Shown here: piece after piece, positions 43,456 through 51,997 of the stretch | How the letters are laid out: each line of letters opens with the position of its first letter | How positions within the stretch are numbered: position 1 is the stretch's first letter | Assembly (NCBI GenBank): GCA_963699175.1 | Contig: OY969418.1 | Coordinates: 6,510,001 to 6,574,000 of the forward strand | DNA: 64,000 nt | Reading direction: 5' to 3' | DNA from: JACPYM01 sp963699175 | Lineage (GTDB): Bacteria > Acidobacteriota > Blastocatellia > RBC074 | Notes under the pieces: model-generated | Seen by the model: only the letters and a program-made list of their open reading frames with translations | What the model was told of the DNA's origin: nothing | Database searches by the model: none | Program-made: the position numbers and the translations under genes

Positions 43456-44397
43456 ATGTTCGCCATCGAAATCGAAAACCTGACGCAGGATTACCAGATT
43501 GGCTTCTGGCGCAAGCGAACAGTGCGCGCGCTGGATGGCGTGAGCCTGCAAGTCGCGCGCGGCGAGGTCTTCGGTTTTCTCGGCCCTAACGGCGCGGGCA
43601 AGACGACGGCCTTCAAGGTGCTGATGCGCTTGCTCTTTCCCACGGCGGGCACGGCGCGCATTTTGGGTTGTGAACTGGACGATTTAGCGATGCGCGCACG
43701 CATTGGGTATTTGCCCGAACAGCCGTATTTTTACGACTACCTGACGGCGCGCGAGTTTTTGAACTATTGCGGCAGGCTCTTTGAACTACCAGCGGCAGTC
43801 GCCGGAGAACGCGCCGCGCGTTTGTTACAACAAGTTGGGTTGAGCGAGGACGCAAACAAACATCTGCGCAAATTCTCGAAAGGCATGCTGCAACGGCTGG
43901 GTGTGGCGCAGGCGCTGATCAACGACCCGGAAGTGCTTTTTCTCGATGAGCCGATGTCAGGACTCGATCCGCTGGGGCGGCGCGCGGTGCGCGAATTGAT
44001 CGAAAGCTTGCGCGCGCGTGGCAAGACCGTCTTCTTCTCTACGCACATCCTGAGCGATGCCGAAGCGCTCTGCGACCGGGTGGCAATTCTCAAACGCGGG
44101 CGGTTGCTCGAAGTGGGCGGGCTAGCGGAAATTCTTCAGCGTGGCAGCCGCGCCTTTGAAATCCTGGTGAGTGGCATGAATGAAGCGGGCTTGACGGCTT
44201 TGCGCGCAGTGGTGGAGGAATTCAAACTAACATCCGCCGGGGCGCGCTTGCAGGTGAAAGACGAAGCTGAAGTCGAGCGTGTCTGTGCGCTTTTGCGGCA
44301 GCACGGCGGCCAGTTGATTTCAGTCAATCCGGTGCGGGCCTCGTTGGAAGATTTATTCGTGCGCGGAGTAAGCTCGAGAGAGAATATCCATCCTTGA
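43456..44397 (+). CDS. ABC transporter ATP-binding protein
   Basis: Nucleotide-binding subunit (313 aa). Walker A GPNGAGKTT near 42-50, the family variant signature FSKGMLQRLGVAQAL near 139, and Walker B VLFLDEPMSGLDP. The domain after about residue 220 is the C-terminal extension common to ABC-2 ATPases. With the permease and the TPR-like protein it forms an exporter operon. A short start region, FAIEIENLTQDYQIGFWRKR, precedes Walker A. Confidence 0.93.
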   Translation: MFAIEIENLTQDYQIGFWRKRTVRALDGVSLQVARGEVFGFLGPNGAGKTTAFKVLMRLLFPTAGTARILGCELDDLAMRARIGYLPEQPYFYDYLTAREFLNYCGRLFELPAAVAGERAARLLQQVGLSEDANKHLRKFSKGMLQRLGVAQALINDPEVLFLDEPMSGLDPLGRRAVRELIESLRARGKTVFFSTHILSDAEALCDRVAILKRGRLLEVGGLAEILQRGSRAFEILVSGMNEAGLTALRAVVEEFKLTSAGARLQVKDEAEVERVCALLRQHGGQLISVNPVRASLEDLFVRGVSSRENIHP

Positions 44398-44504
44398 CCA
44401 TCTGAGACAAGAACAGGCAAAGTACCACCTGACACTAAAGAGGGGCAGACTGCACCAAACAAGGGCAACTGGCACTCAACGATTCTCTCGAAGGGTCAAC
44501 CTCA

Positions 44505-44834
44505 ATGACAGCGGCTGAAAACATTCAATCGTTTTGCGAACAGATTGCGCGGGAATTCCAGCCGGAGCGCATCATTTTGTTTGGCTCGCATGCCTACGGG
44601 AAGCCGAACAAATTTTCCGACGTGGATTTACTTGTGGTGATGCCATTCAATGGCAGCCCATTACAACAGGCTGCGCGTATTCTGACCAAGCTCAATCCGC
44701 CGATGGCGGTGGATTTGCTCGTGCGCACTCCTGAACAGGTGCGGGAACGCTTGGCAATGCAGGACAGTTTTATGCAGGAGATTGTCGCACGCGGAAAGGT
44801 CGCCTATGAAGCCGAGCACGCAGGAATGGATTGA
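44505..44834 (+). CDS. MNT-type nucleotidyltransferase (putative antitoxin)
   Basis: 109-aa minimal nucleotidyltransferase: IILFGSHAYGKPNKFSDVDLLV at about 24-45 is the GSx10DxD motif, followed by the third carboxylate near VDLLVR. MNT proteins AMPylate partner HEPN toxins. It overlaps the HEPN gene by 29 bases. The frame is intact, unlike its partner. Confidence 0.88.
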   Translation: MTAAENIQSFCEQIAREFQPERIILFGSHAYGKPNKFSDVDLLVVMPFNGSPLQQAARILTKLNPPMAVDLLVRTPEQVRERLAMQDSFMQEIVARGKVAYEAEHAGMD

Positions 44835-45225
44835 CAAGGCGGAAAACGATTTCGCCTCAGCACAGACGCTCTATCGCTCACGCAAACACCCGGACTATGA
44901 CACCGTCTGTTTTCACACGCAGCAATGCGCAGAAAAATATCTCAAGGCCAGGTTAGAAGAAGCAGGCCAACCAATTCCAGTGACTCACAACCTCTATGCG
45001 TTATTGACATTGGCCAGGCCTTTCGAGCCAAGTTGGCAAGTCATGGCAACCGATTTAAACGTGCTGAGTTCCTTTGCTGTGGCTTATCGTTACCCAGGTG
45101 CAACGGCGAAAAGCTCGATGCGAAAGATGCGATCAAACGCTGCCGGGGCGTACGCCGCATCATTCGCACTTCGTTTAGCTTGCCGATATAAACAGCCAAA
45201 CCAAGCCGCCGCAGTTCCTAAATGA
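44806..45225 (+). CDS. HEPN-domain protein, frameshifted near the C-terminus
   Basis: HEPN (higher eukaryotes and prokaryotes nucleotide-binding) ribonuclease-like partner of the MNT protein. The N-terminal part is normal: WIDKAENDFASAQTLYRS, then FHTQQCAEKYLKARLEEAG. The usual C-terminal helix is missing from this frame but is present in another: KLDAKDAIKRCRGVRRIIR, ending SFSLPI and a TAA at 45189-45191. Restoring one A in the run at 45109-45112 would join the two. The frame read here instead runs to 45225, into the terminator hairpin, so the original stop was almost surely 45191. The change could be real inactivation or a sequencing error. Confidence 0.82.
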   Translation: MKPSTQEWIDKAENDFASAQTLYRSRKHPDYDTVCFHTQQCAEKYLKARLEEAGQPIPVTHNLYALLTLARPFEPSWQVMATDLNVLSSFAVAYRYPGATAKSSMRKMRSNAAGAYAASFALRLACRYKQPNQAAAVPK

Positions 45226-45247
45226 AAACTGCGGCGGCTTGGTTGTT
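45199..45247. terminator. Bidirectional rho-independent terminator
   Basis: An 18-bp stem (45199-45216 with 45227-45244) with a 10-base loop follows the TAA that would end the unshifted HEPN gene. It serves the HEPN gene (+) and the DUF1501 gene (-). Confidence 0.88.
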
Positions 45248-45262
45248 AGGAAGCTTGTTTCA

Positions 45263-46621
45263 TCAAGCCATAAAGCCCACATCGCGCACGGCAAAGCTCG
45301 CCAATTCAGGGAACAAGCCGTTTAACTGCGCATCCGCTCCGCCCATCCACTTCGCCAGCGTCGCGCCGAACTGCGCCAACGAAGTCGTTGGCAACATCAC
45401 ACCGCGATTATCGGCAAAGGCATTCGGGTTATAGGCCGAATCGGCTTGATTGAGGATCGGGAACTGGCCGTGAATCTGCTGGCCGTTGACCGCGCCACCC
45501 AGCACGAGCAGGTGATTGCCCCAGCCGTGATCCGACCCCGTGCCGCTCGGTTGTAGTGAGCGTCCGAAGTCAGACATCGTGAAGGCCGTGACCTGGTTGG
45601 CGATGCCCATCTCGACCGTCGCGTCGTAGAAGGCCTTGAGCGCCTGGCTGACCTGGCGCAGCAAATCCCACTGTTGATAATCCTGCCCACTGTGCGTGTC
45701 GAAGCCGCCCAGGCCGCAGAAAAAGACCTGGCGGCCCGCGCCGGTTTGCGCGCGCAGGCTGATGAAGCGTGCTACATCTTTGAGCTGATTGCCCAAAGTC
45801 GAGCTGGGGAATTGTGTTTGCAGTCCGCCGTTGCCCAAGCCTTTGAGCAAACCGTTTAATTGCCACGCATCGCTAAAGACTTTATCGGCAGCGGCGATCA
45901 GGCGGTTACTGTTGTTGAGCGCGACGATCTGTTTTTGCGCGTTGGCGCGCGCATCAATCGCGGCTTGCGGCCAGCCGCTGCCCATTGCGTACTGGCCGAG
46001 GTCGTTACCGGGTTGCAGATTCGTGCCAACCACGCTCTGGCCCGCGCAATAGAGTGCCGAGCCGTTGAACGAGATCGAGACCGGGCCCGTCGCGTTGCCG
46101 TTGTTGGTTTGCAGCAAGTCGCCGATGCGCCCGCCCCAACCGCTAGACGACGAGGCGTTCGGCACGCCGGATTGCATCTGCACTACCTGATCTGAGTGCG
46201 AGAAGAGTTGCGTCGGCAGCGGCACAACGTTTTGCTGATACTGCTGTTGTGTCGTCGGTTGGTTGAGGATGCCTGTGTTGGCGACGACGGCGAGCTTGCC
46301 CGCTTGGAACAACTGCTGCATTTCAACCAAGCCGTAATTCAGCGCGTACTGTCCGCCGGTAGTGGTCGTAATCGGCAGCAGTCTGTTGCCGGTCAATGCA
46401 AGACCGCCGCGTTTGTTCAGATACGCGTTGTATTCGCTCTGCGACAGGGGAATCACAGTGTTGTGGCCGTCGTTACCGCCAAACATGAAGATGCAGACCA
46501 GGGCTTTGTAGTCCTGCACCTGCGCAGCTTCGACGAGATTGAATTGGCCCAAACCGGCGAGCACGCCCGCGCTCGCGCCCAGTTTGAGAAAAGTGCGTCG
46601 GGAAAAGTTTTGTTTGTTCAT
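45263..46621 (-). CDS. DUF1501 protein with Tat signal
   Basis: Exported protein (452 aa) of the DUF1501 (sulfatase-fold-like) family. The Tat signal SRRTFLKLG is at residues 7-15. The body has IFMFGGNDGHNTVIPLSQSEY, then FCGLGGFDTHSGQDY and GSDHGWGNHLLVLGG, metal-site-like motifs. DUF1501 and DUF1800 usually occur together, as here. Function not established. The N-terminus is 18 bp downstream of the DUF1800 stop. Confidence 0.9.
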   Translation of the reverse strand: MNKQNFSRRTFLKLGASAGVLAGLGQFNLVEAAQVQDYKALVCIFMFGGNDGHNTVIPLSQSEYNAYLNKRGGLALTGNRLLPITTTTGGQYALNYGLVEMQQLFQAGKLAVVANTGILNQPTTQQQYQQNVVPLPTQLFSHSDQVVQMQSGVPNASSSSGWGGRIGDLLQTNNGNATGPVSISFNGSALYCAGQSVVGTNLQPGNDLGQYAMGSGWPQAAIDARANAQKQIVALNNSNRLIAAADKVFSDAWQLNGLLKGLGNGGLQTQFPSSTLGNQLKDVARFISLRAQTGAGRQVFFCGLGGFDTHSGQDYQQWDLLRQVSQALKAFYDATVEMGIANQVTAFTMSDFGRSLQPSGTGSDHGWGNHLLVLGGAVNGQQIHGQFPILNQADSAYNPNAFADNRGVMLPTTSLAQFGATLAKWMGGADAQLNGLFPELASFAVRDVGFMA

Positions 46622-46639
46622 TGTTCTTCACCTCCGAAA

Positions 46640-49090
46640 TCAGTGCATCACTAAATACTCGCTCGACATCGCCGTGAGGTAGAGCACGGTCAACGCGCGC
46701 ATCTTCGCGTCTGCGCCAGCCGCAGCCGACGTTTGCAGCGCAGTTTGCAGGGACTGGCGTAGACCAGGCGACATGCGCCCGTAGAGCAGCAGGTTGTCCA
46801 CTGCGTTAATGCACGCATTGTGGTTGCTGCCTAGCGCAAAGAGCCATGACAAATCCCAAATCCCCGTCTGGTAGTAGCTCATAAAACTCCAGAGGAAATT
46901 GCCGCGATTGATCAACTCTCCGGGGCCGTGAATTTGAAACTCAGGGCCGAAGAGTGGCGGCGCTTGTTTGGGAATGCGATACATCGGCGAGTAGTGGCCG
47001 AAGACCGAGGGCGCGTTGAGCAGGCTTTCGCCCATGTTGTCGTAGGTGTAAGCGATCTGCGACGGCGTAAGATTGCCGCCCAACACACGCAGCAAAGCGA
47101 TGTGGTGCAGCAGCGGCGAGCGCAGCTTGCCATAATCGTTCGGCGGCGTGTCGTTGCGCGCTTCGGGATCGAGCAAGATGGCGCGGACGACAGCTTTCAT
47201 ATCACCGCGTGCGCCTTGCCCGTTGTCGTTGAAGACGGCGGCGACGCGGGCGATGTAGGCGGGCGATGGGTTGGCCGTGACCAATCCGCGAGTCAGGCGC
47301 AGGGCGACAAAAGGCCCGGTGTTCGGATGGTTGAAGACGATGTCAATCACGTCGTCCAGGTCTTTCTGGATCGTCTGATTGGCGGGGAGCGTGTGTCCCA
47401 GAAAAGTCTTTGATGTCGTGTCGTGATAGGCCGGCAATGGATACAGCGGGCCGGGATAATAGTTTGGGTTTGGATAGGTTGGCGGACTGCCTGACCGGTT
47501 GAACGTCCAACCAGTGAGCGCGAGCGCTACTTGCCGCACGTCAGTCATCGTGTAGGTCGGGAGCGGCTGATTGTTGGCGTCTTTTTGTTGTGAGCCGTCC
47601 GGGTTGAGTTGATAAAGCCCGATGCTGAACAGTTGCATTAGCTCGCGCGCGTAGTTTTCGTTCGCGCCCCCCGCGACGCCGGGCTTGGTGCTGTTGACCA
47701 TGTCCAGAAAGTTGCCCATCGAGGCATCGAGCGTGATCTCTTTGAGCAGGTTCTTGTAATTGCCGAAGGCATGCTTGCTCAGGATTTGCAGCCACGGGAT
47801 GAGCATATCGGGGTAATAGTTCTTGTTGCGCGAGATGACGATGACTTCAGTCAGCGAGTGCAGCACGCGCTGGCGCAACTGATCCTGGCCAGTCTGAAAG
47901 TGCAAGTAATACTGATCCATCATCTCATTCGTCGGCGTTGCATTGCCGTTCGGGAAGACCGATTCGGGAGCGTTGAACTGCTCGTCGAGCCAGGCATTGA
48001 TGCCGACCTGTTTGACATAGGCCAGCAACTGCGGTGTTGGGCCGAAGCTGGCCTGCTCCAAAAACCTGCCAACGGCAAGCGTCTGCGGATCAGGCGTAGG
48101 CGCAGGTGTTGGCGCAGGAGTAGGTGTAGGTGTTGGAGTGGGCGAAGGAGAAGGCGATGGCGACGGCGATGGTGACGGCATAGGTGTCGGAGTTGGCGTC
48201 GGAGTTGGCGCCGGGCCGCTGACCACTGTTACAGTCGCAGTGGCCTGCCGCTCGCTGTTGGCGGCACAAACGGCGAGAATCGTGACGGGGCTGGCGGGTG
48301 CGACGTTCGGCGCTTTGTACAGGCCGTTTGAACTGATCGTGCCGTTGGCGCTGCCGCCATTGACATACCACCAGACCTGCGTGGTCGGCGCGCCGGTGAC
48401 CAGAGCGGTGAATTGTTTTTGCGCGCCGGTGACTACGTTGGCTGTCGCCGGACTGATGCTGACCACAATGCCTTGACCGAATTCGACCAGGCGTGGCCCG
48501 GAGGTCGGGTTCGTCGGGCCAGGATTGGTTACTGTGACGTTGCCGCTGCCCGATTGCATCACGTTGCTGGTGGCGTTGATCTGTGTGGCTGAAACGTAGG
48601 TCGTCGGCAGCGCGACGCCGTCCAGCTTGACTACTGCTCCGTTATAAAAGTTGCTGCCGTAAATCGAGAAAGTGTAAGTGCCGAGTGGAACCTTACCAGG
48701 CGACCACCAATTTATCACCGGTGTCGGGTAGCGCACAGTGAGTGAGCCTCCCGCTGCCACGGTCGGATCAGCCACACTGGTAGCCTTGACCGTGACGGGG
48801 TTGGTCGGCGGCAAGGCGGCAGGCGCGGTGTATTTTCCGCTGGCGTTGATCGTGCCGACACTCGTGTTGCCACCGGGAATGTCATTGACCGACCACGTCA
48901 CGGAAGTATCGGCCGCGCCGTTGACCGTAGCTTTGAATTGTTGTGTGCTGCCGAACGGGACAGTGACCGCAACGGGGTCAACTTTGACGGTGACGGCCAA
49001 GCGGGCGGCAGTTGCGTGTTGCAAAGTGAGCCAGCAGACAAGCGCCAGAGACAGGCTTGCCGCTAGACGTACGGAGGGATTTATACGCAT
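46640..49090 (-). CDS. DUF1800 protein with Ig-like and PT-rich N-terminal region
   Basis: Exported protein of 816 aa. A signal peptide (about 1-29) is followed by a BIG2-like Ig domain (about 34-115), a TIG/IPT domain (about 125-205), a second Ig-like domain and a Pro/Thr/Ser linker of about 40 residues near 297-338. The DUF1800 domain fills about 340-816, with FLEQASFGPTPQLLAYV, the family start, and GANENYARELMQLFSIGL. The Ig/TIG array suggests surface display. It is paired with the DUF1501 gene downstream. Confidence 0.9.
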   Translation of the reverse strand: MRINPSVRLAASLSLALVCWLTLQHATAARLAVTVKVDPVAVTVPFGSTQQFKATVNGAADTSVTWSVNDIPGGNTSVGTINASGKYTAPAALPPTNPVTVKATSVADPTVAAGGSLTVRYPTPVINWWSPGKVPLGTYTFSIYGSNFYNGAVVKLDGVALPTTYVSATQINATSNVMQSGSGNVTVTNPGPTNPTSGPRLVEFGQGIVVSISPATANVVTGAQKQFTALVTGAPTTQVWWYVNGGSANGTISSNGLYKAPNVAPASPVTILAVCAANSERQATATVTVVSGPAPTPTPTPTPMPSPSPSPSPSPSPTPTPTPTPAPTPAPTPDPQTLAVGRFLEQASFGPTPQLLAYVKQVGINAWLDEQFNAPESVFPNGNATPTNEMMDQYYLHFQTGQDQLRQRVLHSLTEVIVISRNKNYYPDMLIPWLQILSKHAFGNYKNLLKEITLDASMGNFLDMVNSTKPGVAGGANENYARELMQLFSIGLYQLNPDGSQQKDANNQPLPTYTMTDVRQVALALTGWTFNRSGSPPTYPNPNYYPGPLYPLPAYHDTTSKTFLGHTLPANQTIQKDLDDVIDIVFNHPNTGPFVALRLTRGLVTANPSPAYIARVAAVFNDNGQGARGDMKAVVRAILLDPEARNDTPPNDYGKLRSPLLHHIALLRVLGGNLTPSQIAYTYDNMGESLLNAPSVFGHYSPMYRIPKQAPPLFGPEFQIHGPGELINRGNFLWSFMSYYQTGIWDLSWLFALGSNHNACINAVDNLLLYGRMSPGLRQSLQTALQTSAAAGADAKMRALTVLYLTAMSSEYLVMH

Positions 49091-49217
49091 AACTTGTTCC
49101 TTCAGTTTTTTGCAAAGATTGTGCGGGACGCAAACTCATGGTTTGCATCAACAATTTATGGGTTGTTGTGAGAAGGCCGCTGCCACGTAGGATTAAGCAG
49201 CGGAGGGCATCTCTAGA

Positions 49218-49286
49218 GGGGCACCTCAGATATCCGCGCCGATGGATGAACAAAAGGGCATCCAGGATATCCGCGCCGAAGGACGA
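49218..49286. repeat. Tandem direct repeat (about 31 bp, 2 copies)
   Basis: Copies at 49218-49248 and 49256-49286 share GATATCCGCGCCGA and its flanks, differing at a few positions. They lie in the 270-base gap between the FtsX-like permease and the DUF1800 gene, where no gene is evident. Confidence 0.6.
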
Positions 49287-49360
49287 GCGGCAGAGTAAAT
49301 GAAGACTGCTAAGTAGGCAAGCTTTTTTTTCTGAAAGACTGGTATAGGAAGAAAAGGCCG

Positions 49361-50599
49361 CTATTCGTAGCGTAGAGCTTCGACCGGATTGAGCCTTGAG
49401 GCGCGCACTGCTGGATAGATGCCGAAGATCAAACCCACTGCCGCCGAGACGCCGAATGAGAGCGCGATTGAAGTACCAGTCACCACTGTACCCCACTCAG
49501 CATAGAGCGCGACGATACGCGAAGCCGCAAAACCGAAGACGACGCCGAGCAAACCGCCGACAAAGCTGATCGTCAAAGCTTCGATCAAAAACTGTTGCCA
49601 GATGTCGCGGCGCCGTGCGCCAAGTGCCCGCCGGACGCCGATCTCGCGCGTGCGTTCGAGGATGTTGGCCAGCATGATGTTCATGATGCCGATGCCGCCG
49701 ACTAGCAGGGAAATCCCGGCAATGCAGCTCATCACAATGTTGAAGATGCGCTGCGTGCGCTGGTTCTGTTCCAGCAACTCGCGCGGCACGACTATCGAAT
49801 AGTCGTCGGCTTTGCCGTGCGTATTGGCGAGCACTTGGCTAATGAGCACGGCACTGGATTTGAGCGCGTCGGTGTTCTTGATGCTAAGCACGACTTCGTC
49901 GAGTTCCGATTCAAAGCGTTTCAACTCGAATTTCTTGAGCGCCGTAGCAAGCGGTATGTAGATATCGTTGCTGAAGTCTTGCAGCTTGACGCCCTCGAAT
50001 TCGTCTTTGGTCAGGTTATTGTCAGCCAGCACGCCGATGACCGTGAACCAGAGCTTGTCAATCTTGAGCGTTTGGCCGATAGGCGATTGTGTGCCGAAGA
50101 GTTTTTGTTTGACGCGCGCGCCGATCACGCAGAATTGCTCAAAATCTTTTTGATCCGGTTCGGCCAGAAAACTGCCTTCGGATAATTCATAGCGCGCCAT
50201 CCTGAAATACGACGGCGTCACGCCGATCACGTTGGAATCATCGCTCTTGCCTTTGAAGGAGAAGATCTGAAAGGTCTTGACCCGCTTGCGTGCTGAGTGG
50301 GTTTCCAGGTCAGGTGTGACTGCGCCGAGCGCCTGAATGTCACGCTCCGATAGGCCGAGCGAGCTTTCGCGCACTTTCTTGAGGTCTTCGTCCTTGAACT
50401 CGCGGTCTTTGACGATGATGTTGCGCAGGCCCATCGTGTCAATGATGCGCAGGCTCTCACGCTCGGCGCCCGCACCGATGGAGAGCATCGCGATCACCGC
50501 ACCGACGCCGAAGATCATGCCGAGCATCGTCAGCAGCGTACGCAGCTTGTGGGAGGTGAGATTGCTGAAGGCGAGCTGGATTTCGGTTAAGTAGCGCAT
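49361..50599 (-). CDS. MacB/FtsX-type ABC transporter permease
   Basis: Inner-membrane permease (412 aa) with the MacB topology: an N-terminal helix (SHKLRTLLTMLGMIFGVGAV), a large periplasmic MacB-PCD domain and three C-terminal FtsX helices, ending VRASRLNPVEALRYE. Type I secretion-like or tripartite efflux. The start at 50599 follows the upstream gene's TGA by one base; the frame extends upstream without homologous sequence. An ATPase is expected but absent here. Confidence 0.9.
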   Translation of the reverse strand: MRYLTEIQLAFSNLTSHKLRTLLTMLGMIFGVGAVIAMLSIGAGAERESLRIIDTMGLRNIIVKDREFKDEDLKKVRESSLGLSERDIQALGAVTPDLETHSARKRVKTFQIFSFKGKSDDSNVIGVTPSYFRMARYELSEGSFLAEPDQKDFEQFCVIGARVKQKLFGTQSPIGQTLKIDKLWFTVIGVLADNNLTKDEFEGVKLQDFSNDIYIPLATALKKFELKRFESELDEVVLSIKNTDALKSSAVLISQVLANTHGKADDYSIVVPRELLEQNQRTQRIFNIVMSCIAGISLLVGGIGIMNIMLANILERTREIGVRRALGARRRDIWQQFLIEALTISFVGGLLGVVFGFAASRIVALYAEWGTVVTGTSIALSFGVSAAVGLIFGIYPAVRASRLNPVEALRYE

Positions 50600-50600
50600 C

Positions 50601-51890
50601 TCATTTGCCCTTCTTATCAGCGCCCGCCTGCTCACGCTTCACATCCGGCGGATTGAGCGCCAGCGTCTGCCCCGCGCGCAAGCCTTCCGTTACTACCACC
50701 TGAATCAAATCGCCTTGCCCCAACTTCACCGTCACGGGCGTGTATTGCCCGCGCTCTTGTACGTAAGCGAGAAAGTCGGCTTCTTTTTTAACGATGGCGC
50801 TACGCGGCACTATCAGCACAGATTTCAATGCGCCCGCCTGAATCTGCGCTTTCAGTTTGAGACCAGGCTTCATCAACGCAGTGTCGGTCTGATCGAGCGT
50901 GACGACGGCCTGGAAATATTTGACCGGTGAATCGCGATCAATCGGGCGTGCCAGATGGTCAATACTCTTGACCTTGCCGGTGAACTGTTTGCCCGGAAAT
51001 GGGTCGAGCGTAACGGTGACAGATTGGCCCGCGCGCAACTCGCCCGCATCCTTTTCGAGCACGAAGCACTTGGCTTCCATCTTGTCCGGGTTGACCAGAT
51101 TGAAGAGGTTCGAGCCGATCCAGACGACGCGTCCGGGCTGAATGCTGAAGCCGCCGGAGAAGAAGCCCGGATCGTTGTAGACGACGATGCCCGCGGCGGG
51201 CGAGATCAGTTTCAACGAAGAGAGCGCCTTCTCGACCTGCCCGATTTTGTTGTTGGCCTGTTGCCGTTCGAGCAACAGAATCGCCTCGTCTAGCGAGTAG
51301 ACTTTGCCCTTCAACGTCAAACGCGCGTCGGCGAAAACCAGCTTCTTTTCAGTGAAATCCTTGTCGAGCTGGCCTTCGATCATCTGGCGGCGCGAGTAGA
51401 TTTGCTCATCACGCGGCAGGAACTCGTTGATCTTGGCCAGTTCCAATTCAGCTAAGCGTTTGTCCTTGATGATGTCGGTGCGCTCGACGCCAACGGCCAA
51501 CTCGCTCTTGTTGATCTTCTGTTTGGCCATCTCCAAGCTGGTGCGATGTTCGAGCATTTGCAAATCCAACTCGGCATCGTCGAATTCGACCAGCACATCG
51601 CCCTTGTTGACGTGACGCCCATCGGGCACAACCGTGCCGATGCGCAACCGCTCGACCGGCACGAAAGGTACGGCGATGGCCTTCGATTCGGCGGCCTGCA
51701 ACTCGCCATTGGCGTTAATCTGCAAAGCAAAATCGCGTGATTGCAATGTGACAGTCAGCGGCTGTACCTCGGCGGCTTGATTCGGCCAGGCACGGCGCGC
51801 GGCGTAGATAATCAAGGCCGTTGAGCCAACCACAATGATAGTGAGCAAGACGGTGCGAATCAGTTTGTAGATACGTTTGCTGGGTTTCAT
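50601..51890 (-). CDS. RND/ABC-type membrane-fusion protein (HlyD-like)
   Basis: Periplasmic adaptor (429 aa) with an N-terminal membrane anchor (about 12-31), a lipoyl half-motif VVPDGRHVNKGDVLVEFDD near 88, an alpha-hairpin and a beta-barrel domain, RVVWIGSNLFNLVNP. It is upstream of and overlapping, by sequence adjacency, the MacB-like permease. It is the third of three adaptor genes in a row. Confidence 0.9.
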   Translation of the reverse strand: MKPSKRIYKLIRTVLLTIIVVGSTALIIYAARRAWPNQAAEVQPLTVTLQSRDFALQINANGELQAAESKAIAVPFVPVERLRIGTVVPDGRHVNKGDVLVEFDDAELDLQMLEHRTSLEMAKQKINKSELAVGVERTDIIKDKRLAELELAKINEFLPRDEQIYSRRQMIEGQLDKDFTEKKLVFADARLTLKGKVYSLDEAILLLERQQANNKIGQVEKALSSLKLISPAAGIVVYNDPGFFSGGFSIQPGRVVWIGSNLFNLVNPDKMEAKCFVLEKDAGELRAGQSVTVTLDPFPGKQFTGKVKSIDHLARPIDRDSPVKYFQAVVTLDQTDTALMKPGLKLKAQIQAGALKSVLIVPRSAIVKKEADFLAYVQERGQYTPVTVKLGQGDLIQVVVTEGLRAGQTLALNPPDVKREQAGADKKGK

Positions 51891-51897
51891 TCGCTAT

Positions 51898-51995
51898 CTG
51901 GGTACGCACGCTTCCAGCGTGCTAACAGTGGATTGCATACATTTCGGTGAAGCGTCCGATCCCAGGGCCAGCACGCTGGAAGCGTGCGTACCCAG
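51898..51995. repeat. Bipartite intergenic palindrome F
   Basis: Perfect 26-bp arms (51898-51923 with 51970-51995), each with the self-palindrome GCACGCTTCCAGCGTGC, enclose 46 bases. AGTGGATTGC in the interior is shared with palindrome E. It lies between the second and third adaptor genes. Confidence 0.88.
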
Positions 51996-51997
51996 GA

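Noticed and set aside
45100..45120. Programmed frameshifting in the HEPN gene
   Set aside because: The A-run lacks a proper slippery heptamer and no downstream stimulator is seen, so an indel or sequencing error is more likely.
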